From MAG-120531 sp002378585 (GTDB taxonomy: Bacteria > Bacteroidota > Bacteroidia > Flavobacteriales > Flavobacteriaceae), in NCBI GenBank assembly GCA_937890575.1, contig CALADZ010000098.1:8933-72932 (forward strand): a stretch of 64,000 bases of DNA, written 5' to 3'. Numbering within the stretch: position 1 is the first letter of the stretch; the number at the start of each line of letters is the position of its first letter. Below are positions 1 to 8,120 of the stretch, in pieces. Under the pieces are notes generated by a model. That model worked only from the letters and a program-made list of their open reading frames with translations, did not search any database and was not told the origin of the DNA. Both the position numbers and the translations under genes were made by a program.

Positions 1-273
1 AAGGGGATCTATGTGTGTAAAGCGTGTAAAGCCCCCTTGTTTCAAAGTCAAAATAAGTATGATTCAGGATCTGGCTGGCCTTCATTTGATCGCGCCATTC
101 CCGGTAGTGTGGTTTACACTACTGATCGCAGCTTAGGCATGACCAGAATCGAGGAACAATGCGCCAATTGTGGAGGACACTTGGGACATTTTTTTGATGA
201 TGGGCCTAAAGAAACTACGGGAAATAGGCACTGCATCAATGGATCCGCGCTTGAATTTATACCAGCTAAGTAG
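1..273 (+). CDS. msrB: Peptide-methionine (R)-S-oxide reductase MsrB, 5' end cut by window edge
   Basis: Reduces the R form of methionine sulfoxide in proteins using thioredoxin-type reductant. The reading frame is open to the first base of the window, so the true start lies upstream; a GTG at 13 is inside the conserved domain and is not a start. Visible are the two zinc-binding CxxC pairs (CKAC near the beginning, CANC in the middle), the GWPSF block and the RHCING block whose cysteine is the catalytic residue. The gene ends 51 bases before lpd, which has its own promoter box. A separate msrA lies at 36164. Family assignment is secure; only the N-terminus is missing. Confidence 0.95.
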   Translation, partial: KGIYVCKACKAPLFQSQNKYDSGSGWPSFDRAIPGSVVYTTDRSLGMTRIEEQCANCGGHLGHFFDDGPKETTGNRHCINGSALEFIPAK

Positions 274-283
274 AAATCTTTTG

Positions 284-291
284 TACCTTTG
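284..291 (+). promoter_or_regulatory. -7 promoter box upstream of lpd
   Basis: TACCTTTG matches the Bacteroidota primary sigma -7 consensus TAnnTTTG exactly and lies 33 bases before the lpd start codon. I see no clear -33 TTTG at the usual distance, so support comes from the -7 element and its position only. Confidence 0.5.
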
Positions 292-324
292 CCGCCGTAA
301 ACCTATTCTTTAAAATAGACGTAT

Positions 325-1716
325 ATGAGTGCATTTGACGTTATTGTTTTGGGCAGTGGTCCAGGTGGATATGTAACTGCTATTCGCGCTGCACAGCTCG
401 GATTGAAAACCGCTGTTGTAGAAAAAGAAAGCTTGGGAGGTGTCTGCCTAAATTGGGGGTGTATTCCCACTAAAGCACTCTTAAAATCAGCTCAAGTATT
501 TGAGTATTTAAAGCACGCATCTGACTACGGATTAAAAGTTAGTGGTGTGGACAAGGACTTCAATGCTGTGGTCAAAAGAAGTAGATCGGTGGCTGATGGA
601 ATGAGCAAGGGAGTTCAATTTTTGATGAAAAAAAATAAAATTGAGGTCATCAAAGGTTATGGTACCCTGCAGCCTGGAAAAAAAGTTTCGGTTAAAGATG
701 AGTCTGGGAAAGAAACCGTATACACGGCGCAACATATTATTATAGCTACAGGAGCACGCAGCCGTGAATTGCCCAATTTACCCCAAGACGGAAAAAAAAT
801 CATCGGTTACAGACAAGCAATGACTTTGCAGGAACAACCAAAAAAACTAGTGGTTGTTGGAAGTGGAGCTATTGGTATTGAGTTTGCTTATTTCTACAAT
901 TCTATGGGCACTGAGGTGACCGTTGTGGAATATTTGCCGAGAATTGTACCCGTTGAAGATGAAGATGTTTCTAAACAACTAGAAAAAAGCTTCAAAAAGT
1001 CTGGTATTGAAATCATGACCTCTAGCGAGGTGACTCAAGTGGATACCTCAGGAAAAGGGGTTGTAGTCCATGTAAAGACGGCTAATGGAAATATCTCTAT
1101 TCAAGCAGATGTAGTTCTGTCAGCGGTAGGTATCAAAACTAATATTGAAAATATCGGTTTAGAAGCCGTTGGAATCGCAACAGATCGCGACAAAATCTTG
1201 GTCAATGATTTTTATCAAACCAATATTCCCGGTTACTACGCCATTGGTGACGTCACCCCAGGGCCAGCGCTTGCTCACGTAGCTTCAGCAGAGGGAATAC
1301 TTTGCGTTGAAAAAATAGCCCAAATGCACGTAGAACCTTTGGATTACGGCAACATTCCTGGGTGTACTTATTGCACTCCAGAAATCGCATCAGTAGGGCT
1401 TACCGAAAAACAAGCGATGGAAAAAGGATATGAAATCAAAGTAGGCAAATTCCCTTTTACTGCTAGTGGTAAAGCACAAGCAGGTGGAAATCCTGATGGA
1501 TTTGTCAAGGTTATTTTTGATGCCAAATACGGCGAATGGTTAGGCTGTCACATGATCGGAACTGGAGTTACCGACATGATTGCAGAAGCTGTTGTGGCGC
1601 GCAAATTAGAGACTACAGGACATGAAATCCTTAAATCAGTTCACCCTCACCCAACCATGAGTGAGGCAGTGATGGAGGCTGTAGCAGATGCGTACGGTGA
1701 AGTGATCCACTTGTAG
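325..1716 (+). CDS. lpdA: Dihydrolipoyl dehydrogenase (E3)
   Basis: Flavoprotein that reoxidises dihydrolipoamide of 2-oxo acid dehydrogenase complexes (and glycine cleavage) with NAD+. The 463 residues are the usual length. An N-terminal FAD-binding GxGxxG (GSGPGG, residues 10-15) is followed by the redox-active disulfide CLNWGC at Cys41 and Cys46, a central NAD-binding GxGxxG (GSGAIG), the FAD motif containing AIGDV, and the C-terminal HPHPTMSE with the His442/Glu447 proton relay. The start ATG is preceded by its own -7 box. It is transcribed alone and ends at a strong bidirectional terminator shared with aroQ on the other strand. No E1 or E2 gene is adjacent. Confidence 0.97.
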   Translation: MSAFDVIVLGSGPGGYVTAIRAAQLGLKTAVVEKESLGGVCLNWGCIPTKALLKSAQVFEYLKHASDYGLKVSGVDKDFNAVVKRSRSVADGMSKGVQFLMKKNKIEVIKGYGTLQPGKKVSVKDESGKETVYTAQHIIIATGARSRELPNLPQDGKKIIGYRQAMTLQEQPKKLVVVGSGAIGIEFAYFYNSMGTEVTVVEYLPRIVPVEDEDVSKQLEKSFKKSGIEIMTSSEVTQVDTSGKGVVVHVKTANGNISIQADVVLSAVGIKTNIENIGLEAVGIATDRDKILVNDFYQTNIPGYYAIGDVTPGPALAHVASAEGILCVEKIAQMHVEPLDYGNIPGCTYCTPEIASVGLTEKQAMEKGYEIKVGKFPFTASGKAQAGGNPDGFVKVIFDAKYGEWLGCHMIGTGVTDMIAEAVVARKLETTGHEILKSVHPHPTMSEAVMEAVADAYGEVIHL

Positions 1717-1735
1717 TTATCCATACTAATCAATA

Positions 1736-1762
1736 AAAAGGGCGCCCAAAAGGCGCCCTTTT
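1736..1762. terminator. Bidirectional rho-independent terminator between lpd and aroQ
   Basis: Perfect stem GGGCGCC / GGCGCCC with a five-base loop, flanked by AAAA on the left and TTTT on the right, so it can end transcription from lpd (plus) and from aroQ (minus), whose stop codons are 19 and 20 bases away. Confidence 0.9.
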
Positions 1763-1782
1763 GCGTATCGAATCCCTAGAAT

Positions 1783-2208
1783 TTAACGCGTCATCTTTTT
1801 AAGCGCCATAATGGCCAGTCGGTAACTATCCAACCCAAATCCCAAAATTACTCCGTTGACGACTGGAGATAAAAAGGAGTCTTTTCTGAAGGACTCCCGA
1901 GCATGTGTGTTGGAAATATGGACTTCCACTACAGGAGCTGGAACTGCTTTAACCGCATCTGCTATCCCCACAGATGTATGAGTATACGCCGCAGCATTCA
2001 AAATAATTCCATCGTATTCAAATCCTGACTGCTGTATTTTATCAATCAGCTCACCTTCAATATTGGACTGATATTCGGCTAAGTGATCCTCTGGAAACAA
2101 AGCTTTGAGTTCGGCAAAATAATCCGCAAATGTTTTGTTTCCGTACACTTCCGGCTCTCGTTTACCCAACAGGTTGATGTTGGGTCCATTGATGATCATC
2201 CACTTCAT
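1783..2208 (-). CDS. aroQ: Type II 3-dehydroquinate dehydratase
   Basis: Dehydrates 3-dehydroquinate to 3-dehydroshikimate in the shikimate pathway. The 141-residue length fits the small dodecameric type II enzyme. The N-terminal GPNINLLGKREPEVYG block carries the catalytic Arg17 and Tyr22, the NAAAYTHTS block carries Asn71 and His77, and HISNTHARESFR carries His97 and the substrate-binding Ser/Asn. It is monocistronic, divergent from xerD with 73 bases between start codons, an arrangement often seen in Bacteroidota. A TACTTTG sequence at 2232-2238 on this strand resembles a -7 box but is one base short of consensus. Confidence 0.96.
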   Translation of the reverse strand: MKWMIINGPNINLLGKREPEVYGNKTFADYFAELKALFPEDHLAEYQSNIEGELIDKIQQSGFEYDGIILNAAAYTHTSVGIADAVKAVPAPVVEVHISNTHARESFRKDSFLSPVVNGVILGFGLDSYRLAIMALKKMTR

Positions 2209-2270
2209 ATCGTTTGTTACTGATTATTGAGCAAAGTACCCGCAATTTACAAATTATGCGTGAAGATGTG

Positions 2271-2278
2271 TATTTTTA
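2271..2278 (+). promoter_or_regulatory. Possible -7 box just before xerD
   Basis: TATTTTTA differs from TAnnTTTG in the last base only and sits three bases before the xerD ATG. If used, the transcript would be nearly leaderless. No -33 element is evident. Confidence 0.3.
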
Positions 2279-2281
2279 AGC

Positions 2282-3178
2282 ATGCAATGGGATAATGCCA
2301 TTAAAGGATATCTTCAGTACCTTAAACTAGAGCGAGGGTTGTCAGACAATACGATAAAGAGCTATCGTTTTGACCTGGTTGATCTCGCAAAAAACATGGA
2401 AGAATTTGGAGTAAGCGGTTTACCCCTAGCCCTTGATCACCAACATATTCAGTCGTGGACTTATGGTTTGACTAAACGTGTCGGACCCGCAACATCAGCT
2501 AGAATGATCACTTCTGCCAAGGGTTTTTTTCAGTATTTATTGTTGGAACAATGGAGAACTGACCATCCAATGCGCATCACTGAGCGACCTCGATTGGGCA
2601 GAAAACTTCCAGACACCCTATCCGAGCAAGAAATCAACCGATTAATTGAATCTATTGACCGAAGTACCAAAGAAGGGGAGCGAAATTACACTATGTTGGA
2701 AACTTTGTATGGATGTGGTCTTAGGGTTAGCGAATTAGTTCAACTCAAATGTTCCGATTTATTTTTCAAAGAGGGATTCATTCGGGTATTGGGCAAGGGA
2801 AATAAAGAACGGTTAGTGCCCCTGAGCGACTTCAATGCTCGTTGCATCATCAGGTATCAAAATGAGTTAAGACACTTGTGGGATCCAAAAAAAGGGTATG
2901 AAGATTTTTTATTTTTTAATCGGCGTAATGCCCCGCTGACTCGGGCTATGGTGTTTACCATCATCAAGCAACTCGGTATAAAAATAGGTATATCAAAAAA
3001 AATAAGCCCGCACACTTTTAGGCACTCATTTGCCACGCATCTTTTGGAAAACGGAGCGGATTTACGATCTATTCAACAGATGCTGGGCCACCAAAGCATT
3101 ACCACAACAGAGATTTACATGCATGTAGACCGAAGTAAATTAGCTTCTGTGCTAAAAAAATTTCATCCCAGGAGCTGA
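2282..3178 (+). CDS. xerD: Site-specific tyrosine recombinase XerD
   Basis: Chromosome-dimer resolving recombinase acting at dif with XerC and FtsK. The 298 residues comprise an N-terminal SAM-like core-binding domain (about 1-90) and a C-terminal catalytic domain. All catalytic residues are visible: Arg148 in CGLRVSEL, Lys172 in GKGNKE, His244 and Arg247 in HTFRHSF, His270 in LGHQS and the nucleophile Tyr279 in EIYMHV. Length, position beside aroQ and absence of attachment repeats or phage genes favour a housekeeping Xer protein over an island integrase. XerC versus XerD cannot be settled without alignment. Confidence 0.9.
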   Translation: MQWDNAIKGYLQYLKLERGLSDNTIKSYRFDLVDLAKNMEEFGVSGLPLALDHQHIQSWTYGLTKRVGPATSARMITSAKGFFQYLLLEQWRTDHPMRITERPRLGRKLPDTLSEQEINRLIESIDRSTKEGERNYTMLETLYGCGLRVSELVQLKCSDLFFKEGFIRVLGKGNKERLVPLSDFNARCIIRYQNELRHLWDPKKGYEDFLFFNRRNAPLTRAMVFTIIKQLGIKIGISKKISPHTFRHSFATHLLENGADLRSIQQMLGHQSITTTEIYMHVDRSKLASVLKKFHPRS

Positions 3179-3208
3179 ATTAATTATATTTAAATAAAAC
3201 TATAACTT

Positions 3209-4627
3209 ATGACCAATAAATGGATGTGGTGTGTATTCTTAGGGATGTACACCGGATTATGGGCTCAGAAAACCACGCCAGAACTTCAATCATTGACTAA
3301 AAAAGCGGCTGAATATGCCGCTATCTCAGACCAGATTTGGGACTGGGCCGAAATGGGTTATCAAGAAGTACAAAGCAGTGCTTTATTGGCTGAAACACTC
3401 AGAAAACAAGGATTTAAAATTACTATGGGCGTAGCGGGAATTCCGACTGCATTTGTCGCAGAATACGGAGAATCAGGGCCCACGCTAGGCATTTTAGGTG
3501 AATACGACGCACTTCCTGGACTTTCCCAACAGGCGATTCCTATGTTGGCATCTGCTGGAGGTGTAGCAGGGCACGGATGCGGGCACCATTTATTTGGAAC
3601 GGCCTCTGTTGCAGCAGCCATAGAAGTGAAAAACTTTTTATCCCGGACAGGTACTCCGGGTAAAATTAAATTTTTCGGGTGTCCTGCTGAAGAAGGGGGT
3701 TCTGGAAAAGTATATATGGTCCGTGAGGGTTTGTTTAATGAGGTGGATGTAGTGCTGCACTGGCATCCAGCATCCACACACAGTGCCTCAGCTGCAGCAT
3801 CACTGGCCAACAAGTCGGCTAAGTTTAGATTTAGAGGAATCTCTGCACATGCTGCAGCTGCACCAGATCAGGGACGTTCAGCCTTGGATGCCGTTGAAGC
3901 GATGAACATGATGGTGAACATGATGCGTGAACACATTCCCGATGGATCTCGTATTCACTACGTCATTACAGACGGAGGCAAAGCGCCCAATGTAGTTCCC
4001 AACTTTGCAGAGGTCTATTACTACGCTCGCGATAAAGATCGTCAAGTGGTCATGAACATTTTTGACCGGATTGTTAAAGCTGCTGAGGGGGCTGCCCTGG
4101 GTACTGAAACCCAAATGGACTATGAAATTATTGGCGGCACGCACGAATTACTACCCAATTTGACATTACAACGCATGGTTCATGAGAAGTTGGTTCAAGT
4201 CGGTGGATATAGTTATAGTGAATCAGAGAAAGAATTTGCTGAGAGCATCTTTAAAACCTTGGAAAAACCACTGCCGATTAGTACCGCTGAAAAAATTGTT
4301 CCTTTTAAAGAAGTGGGCACTCCGGGTGGATCAACAGATGTAGGCGATGTGAGTTTTGCTGTTCCCACAGTGGGTATGCGCATTGCTACATGGGCTCCGG
4401 GTACTCCCTCACACAGTTGGCAAGCTGTAGCTGCTGGAAAAACTAGCATAGCGCACAAAGGAATGATGGTCGCTGCAAAAACGATTACCTTAAGTGCTAT
4501 TGAATTGTTCGAAAAACCCAAATTGATCGAACAAGCTAAAGTTGAGTTTATTCAAAGAAGGGGTAAAAATTTCACGTACACCCCTTTAATTGGAGATAGG
4601 ACTCCTGCACTGGACTACAGAAACTAA
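3209..4627 (+). CDS. Exported M20-family amidohydrolase, AbgB-like
   Basis: Predicted zinc amidohydrolase related to p-aminobenzoyl-glutamate hydrolase subunit B. It starts at ATG with a signal peptide (about residues 1-19, ending LWAQ), so it should act in the periplasm, unlike cytoplasmic E. coli AbgB. Metal-site blocks of the M20 fold are present: GHGCGHHLFG, the PAEEGG general-base glutamate pair, and the HWHP histidine; the dimerisation (lid) domain follows around residues 205-310 with AHAAAAPDQGRSALDAVE. The 472-residue length is normal. The true substrate is unknown; acyl-amino acids or folate catabolites are candidates. It lies 30 bases after xerD and ends at a strong terminator. Confidence 0.85.
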   Translation: MTNKWMWCVFLGMYTGLWAQKTTPELQSLTKKAAEYAAISDQIWDWAEMGYQEVQSSALLAETLRKQGFKITMGVAGIPTAFVAEYGESGPTLGILGEYDALPGLSQQAIPMLASAGGVAGHGCGHHLFGTASVAAAIEVKNFLSRTGTPGKIKFFGCPAEEGGSGKVYMVREGLFNEVDVVLHWHPASTHSASAAASLANKSAKFRFRGISAHAAAAPDQGRSALDAVEAMNMMVNMMREHIPDGSRIHYVITDGGKAPNVVPNFAEVYYYARDKDRQVVMNIFDRIVKAAEGAALGTETQMDYEIIGGTHELLPNLTLQRMVHEKLVQVGGYSYSESEKEFAESIFKTLEKPLPISTAEKIVPFKEVGTPGGSTDVGDVSFAVPTVGMRIATWAPGTPSHSWQAVAAGKTSIAHKGMMVAAKTITLSAIELFEKPKLIEQAKVEFIQRRGKNFTYTPLIGDRTPALDYRN

Positions 4628-4630
4628 ATG

Positions 4631-4659
4631 AAAAACGCTCCTTTAGGAGCGTTTTTTTT
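4631..4659. terminator. Bidirectional terminator; hairpin also encodes the end of the plsC-like gene
   Basis: Stem CGCTCC / GGAGCG with a four-base loop TTTA, flanked by five A and eight T. On the plus strand it follows the M20 gene by three bases. On the minus strand its left-to-right complement codes for the last residues of the acyltransferase, with the TAA stop inside the loop. Confidence 0.92.
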
Positions 4660-5473
4660 GTGATGCACTGTATCGCCTTAGCTGGTTTTCTTCTTCCATC
4701 TGAGCTATTTGCTCTGGCATTAATACCTTGAGGAATGAAGGGTGTTGCTCAATTGCAAACTCAATTTTTTCTACGATCTGTTCGACCGTATCCAGTTCAT
4801 AATCAATTTCCATAGGTGGCTTAATCACCATGGATTGAAGAATCCCTTTCTTTTTTACCAACAGCCCTTTTTTGTCAAACGATCTTCTAAAACCATCGAT
4901 CACCACGGGGACCACCACAGGCTTATACTTTTTAATGATGTGGGCTGTACCCTTTCGTATAGGTTTCCAAGGTGTGGTGGTTCCTTGAGGAAAAGTAATC
5001 ACCCAACCATCTTCAAGGGCGCGACCAATGTTGGTGATATCGCTCATTTTAACCTGTCGATTAACATCCTGTCCTTCTGCTCTCCAAGTGCGTTCAATAC
5101 TTATAGAACCTGCATAGGCAAGTATTTTAGCCAAAAGACTCTGTTTCATGGTCTCAGCGGCAGCAACGTAGTACAGATTAAGTTTAGGATTCCACAGGTA
5201 AGCCACATTCTCAATCGAATCCACCCTACCCTTAAGACTCGCATTAAACACGTGAAACATGGCTACCACATCTGCGAAATAAGTCTGGTGATTGCTCACA
5301 AACAAAACATTGGTCTCAGGGAGTTGGCGTATCACTTCAGACCCTTCAATCTGTAGTTTGTTAAACCCTTTATATCGTTGATGTGTCAACGCTCCTAAAT
5401 AACGAATCAACCACTTTTTTAACACCAAATAATGGCCAAAAGGATTTTTCTTCAACAACAGCATACGTTCCAT
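4643..5473 (-). CDS. PlsC-like 1-acylglycerol-3-phosphate acyltransferase, divergent motifs
   Basis: Predicted membrane-associated glycerolipid acyltransferase. The acyltransferase motif I reads NHQTYFAD (His62 to Asp68), that is HX5D instead of the usual HX4D, and motif III reads FPQGTTT (161-167) instead of FPEGTRS. Other features fit the family: 276 residues, an N-terminal hydrophobic segment, and VVPVVIDGFRR as the last conserved block. It follows the Nudix gene by 22 bases, so the two probably share a transcript. The final residues (QKKRS) are encoded by a terminator hairpin. It may be a lysophosphatidate acyltransferase or an acyltransferase for another lipid; substrate unclear. Confidence 0.8.
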   Translation of the reverse strand: MERMLLLKKNPFGHYLVLKKWLIRYLGALTHQRYKGFNKLQIEGSEVIRQLPETNVLFVSNHQTYFADVVAMFHVFNASLKGRVDSIENVAYLWNPKLNLYYVAAAETMKQSLLAKILAYAGSISIERTWRAEGQDVNRQVKMSDITNIGRALEDGWVITFPQGTTTPWKPIRKGTAHIIKKYKPVVVPVVIDGFRRSFDKKGLLVKKKGILQSMVIKPPMEIDYELDTVEQIVEKIEFAIEQHPSFLKVLMPEQIAQMEEENQLRRYSASQKKRS

Positions 5474-5495
5474 TTAGGGGTCAAAAATACACATT

Positions 5496-6137
5496 TTAAG
5501 AGACTACCTCTGTGAGTAGCGCCCTTATTTCACTCAACACCATCGCGGTAGCTCCCCATACGGTTTGTCCATGGGCATCAAAAGCCGGGAAACTCAATTT
5601 TATTCCAGTATCTGTAGTTACTACATGTTCGGTATACTTTGGGAATTCTATAAATGTTTCTGTAGACCAGGGAATCAATTCTTCTACTTCACGTGCATCC
5701 TTGACAAATTGATTATGGGGATATAGGCCCATAAACGGGTAAACCAAATGATTTGAGGGCGGAATATATAGGGGGGTTAATGGCGTGATTTCACGGATCA
5801 ATTCCGGTTGAATGCCTACCTCTTCCCTAGCCTCGCGCAGAGCCGTTGATAGATGGTCTGGGTCACATAGTTCGCGACGTCCACCGGGAAAAGCAATTTG
5901 ACCTGAATGTGTCTGTCCATCGACTGCCCGTTTAATCAACAACAAATGTGTATGATTGTTCTGGTCAGGATAAAACAAGGCCAGTACAGCGGCGTGTTTA
6001 GGACTATATTGATCTGGATTTTCTCGGATCATCTGTTGATAGCGCAACGGATGGGTCATTTTACCTTGTGCAGCTATACCCGGTAACGGCAAATGTTTTA
6101 ATTTTGAGGCTATGTCCGAGAAAACACTAAAATCCAT
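5496..6137 (-). CDS. CoA-pyrophosphatase-type Nudix hydrolase
   Basis: Hydrolyses the pyrophosphate bond of CoA derivatives or related nucleoside diphosphate compounds. The UPF0035-type signature (LLLIKRAVDGQTHSGQIAFPGG, written here as residues 66-86) precedes the Nudix box with REAREEVGI at 101-109. The 213 residues and the start MDFSVFSD match NudL/YeaB-like proteins of this phylum. The 5' end overlaps head-to-head by 26 bases with the cyclophilin gene on the plus strand, so promoters must lie inside the partner's coding region. Downstream on the same strand is the PlsC-like gene. Confidence 0.87.
   Translation of the reverse strand: MDFSVFSDIASKLKHLPLPGIAAQGKMTHPLRYQQMIRENPDQYSPKHAAVLALFYPDQNNHTHLLLIKRAVDGQTHSGQIAFPGGRRELCDPDHLSTALREAREEVGIQPELIREITPLTPLYIPPSNHLVYPFMGLYPHNQFVKDAREVEELIPWSTETFIEFPKYTEHVVTTDTGIKLSFPAFDAHGQTVWGATAMVLSEIRALLTEVVS
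6099..6106 (+). promoter_or_regulatory. -7 promoter box for the cyclophilin gene, inside the Nudix gene
   Basis: TAATTTTG matches TAnnTTTG and lies five bases before the ATG at 6112, within the opposite-strand Nudix coding sequence. It supports the ATG at 6112 and predicts a transcript with almost no leader. A TTG at 6066 is too far for a normal -33 element. Confidence 0.45.
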
Positions 6138-6906
6138 ACCACAATTTAGTATTTATCTTCTTTATTTGGGGCTTTTTTCCCTGCTCATTAATTGTCAAGA
6201 TCCCAGGGATAAACCCGTAACTCCAGGGGAAAAAAATCCCAACCAAAATTCGATCGCCACCAAGTCAGACTCCATAGTACTGGATACGCTATCAACTCCT
6301 GCAAAAAAAACATGGACTATTGAAGAAGCGGTAGGCATAGAACCATCTCTTCAAGACTTCAAAATCACAGAGGAAAATGCGATAGAATTCTTTTTTCACT
6401 ACCAAAAACTGGTGAAGGAAAAATATGTCCGCTTGGAGACATCCTATGGAAACATCGTGATTGAGCTTTTCGATGAAGTACCGTATCATAAATCTAATTT
6501 TATATACCTGACTAAAAAAGGATACTTCGATGAGACCTACTTTCATCGTATTGTGAAAGGCTTTATTATTCAGGGAGGAAATGCCGACCACGGAGGTATT
6601 GCAAAAAAAAGAAAAGAAATTGGGCGTTATTTATTGCCTCCAGTCACTGACAAAGGATTTAAACACCACCGAGGTGTTGTATCTATGCCAAGTAGCGACA
6701 TAAATAACCCGCACCAATTGGCCTCCCCTTATGAGTTTTTTATCGTGGTGACCCAGCCAGGGTCGTACCATTTAGATGCAGGATATACGCCATTTGGCAG
6801 AGTGGTCGAAGGGATGGATACCGTGGATAAAATAAATTCTGTTGCCGTGGAAAGCGGAGATTGGCCGATTCAAAATGTCGTTATTCGAAAAGCCGTGGCC
6901 TATTAA
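6112..6906 (+). CDS. Cyclophilin-type peptidyl-prolyl isomerase, predicted lipoprotein
   Basis: Catalyses cis-trans isomerisation of prolyl bonds in envelope proteins. An N-terminal hydrophobic segment ends in LLIN-Cys, a loose lipobox, suggesting export and lipidation; residues 30-95 form a low-complexity linker and helix. The cyclophilin domain runs from about 96 to 264 with YGNIVIELF, the catalytic FHRIVKGFIIQGG and a PYEFFIV block; the cyclosporin-binding Trp is not obvious. The ATG overlaps the Nudix gene head-to-head. The TAA stop shares the palindrome TTAA with the stop of mnmA on the other strand, leaving no room for a separate terminator. Confidence 0.88.
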   Translation: MSEKTLKSIPQFSIYLLYLGLFSLLINCQDPRDKPVTPGEKNPNQNSIATKSDSIVLDTLSTPAKKTWTIEEAVGIEPSLQDFKITEENAIEFFFHYQKLVKEKYVRLETSYGNIVIELFDEVPYHKSNFIYLTKKGYFDETYFHRIVKGFIIQGGNADHGGIAKKRKEIGRYLLPPVTDKGFKHHRGVVSMPSSDINNPHQLASPYEFFIVVTQPGSYHLDAGYTPFGRVVEGMDTVDKINSVAVESGDWPIQNVVIRKAVAY

Positions 6907-8114
6907 CGGGCAATCACCCCAGATGCAATCAGCTCTTCTCCTAAGTACAGGGCGGAAAACTGTCCTTGAGTAATGGCGGATTGAGGGGCAGAAAAACTCA
7001 GAAAATAATCCGCTTCACCACGCCAAATAACCCCTTGTTGTAAAGGTTGCCTGTATCGAATACGAGCCATTACCTCCATAGATTGACCCGGAGATAAGGC
7101 AAGATCAGGGCGCACCCAATGCATTTCCTCTTGATTGATTTTCAGTGCCCTTCGCCATAGACCTGGGTGATCATTCCCTTGGCCTACATAAATAACATTT
7201 CGGATTACATCGGTGTCTACCACATACAAAGCTAAAGGTGTCCCACCAACATCCAACCCTTTGCGCTGTCCGACGGTAAAATAATGTGCCCCACTATGCG
7301 CTCCTTTATCGATACCCATCTCTGGAGTATAAGTCCATGGAATGGCGGCTTTTTTTGCATCTTCCACCGTGTTGATTTCTCCTGTAAAAGGTTCTGAGTA
7401 ACAGGGATGCGCTGTTGATATCTCGACAATACGCCCGGGATTGGGCTTAAGTTGTTGCTGTAAAAATTCGGGTAGTCGCACTTTGCCTATAAAACACAGA
7501 CCCTGAGAATCTTTTTTTTCAGCGGTGATCAATCCTTGAGCTCTCGCTATCTCCCTGACCTCAGACTTCATCAAACCTCCGATCGGGAACAAACTTCGAG
7601 CGAGCTGCTCTTGATTTAACTGACACAAAAAATAGGACTGATCTTTATGAGGGTCTAGGCCGGACAATAAGTGATGGGTCAACACACCTCCATCACCCGT
7701 GGTTTCTTTGCGACAGTAATGACCCGTCGCTACATAATCCGCACCTAAACCAAGTGCGACTTGAAGAAAAACATCAAACTTAATTTCACGGTTGCAAAGC
7801 ACATCTGGATTCGGTGTTCTTCCAGCGGCATACTCAGCAAACATATAATCGACAATACGCTCTTTATAGGTGGCGCTTAAGTCAATTGTTTGGAAAGGAA
7901 TCCCTAATTTCTGTGCGACGATTAGGGCATCGTTGCTGTCTTCAAGCCAAGGGCATTCATTGGATATGGTCACCGAATCATCGTGCCAATTCTTCATAAA
8001 TAACCCGATCACGTCATACCCCTCAGCCAAAAGAAGGTAGGCTGCCACAGAGGAATCTACCCCTCCAGAAAGGCCGACAACCACTTTAGGTTTGTGGGTA
8101 GTCCCTATGGACAT
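6903..8114 (-). CDS. mnmA: tRNA-specific 2-thiouridylase MnmA
   Basis: Adds sulfur to U34 of tRNA-Lys, -Glu and -Gln. The PP-loop SGGVDSS is at residues 16-22; the two catalytic cysteines are Cys107 (in DVLCNRE) and Cys207 (in GLCFIG); the C-terminal half is the central plus beta-barrel tRNA-binding region starting around HYFTVGQRKGL. The 403-residue length is slightly above the E. coli protein. It is the last gene of a pyrG-yidC-mnmA run, six bases after yidC, and its stop overlaps the stop of the convergent cyclophilin gene. Confidence 0.97.
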   Translation of the reverse strand: MSIGTTHKPKVVVGLSGGVDSSVAAYLLLAEGYDVIGLFMKNWHDDSVTISNECPWLEDSNDALIVAQKLGIPFQTIDLSATYKERIVDYMFAEYAAGRTPNPDVLCNREIKFDVFLQVALGLGADYVATGHYCRKETTGDGGVLTHHLLSGLDPHKDQSYFLCQLNQEQLARSLFPIGGLMKSEVREIARAQGLITAEKKDSQGLCFIGKVRLPEFLQQQLKPNPGRIVEISTAHPCYSEPFTGEINTVEDAKKAAIPWTYTPEMGIDKGAHSGAHYFTVGQRKGLDVGGTPLALYVVDTDVIRNVIYVGQGNDHPGLWRRALKINQEEMHWVRPDLALSPGQSMEVMARIRYRQPLQQGVIWRGEADYFLSFSAPQSAITQGQFSALYLGEELIASGVIAR

Positions 8115-8120
8115 AACGAA

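Noticed and set aside
2282..3178. Tyrosine recombinase as integrase of a mobile island
   Set aside because: Length, motifs and core-gene neighbours fit XerD; no attachment repeats, tRNA gene or phage genes are near.
3361..3813. Open frame of 150 codons antisense to the M20 amidohydrolase
   Set aside because: No family, many Pro/Cys/Ser from the antisense reading; the M20 gene with its metal motifs is on the plus strand.
4742..5356. Open frame of 204 codons antisense to the plsC-like gene
   Set aside because: Composition (many His, Cys, Phe) is that of a reverse-complement shadow; the opposite strand clearly encodes an acyltransferase.
6903..6918. Near-identical 16-base sequences at 6903 and 12547 as a repeat element
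   Set aside because: Both are the reverse complement of coding ends (VIAR and VIGR plus stop) in unrelated proteins; similarity fits chance coding of similar residues.
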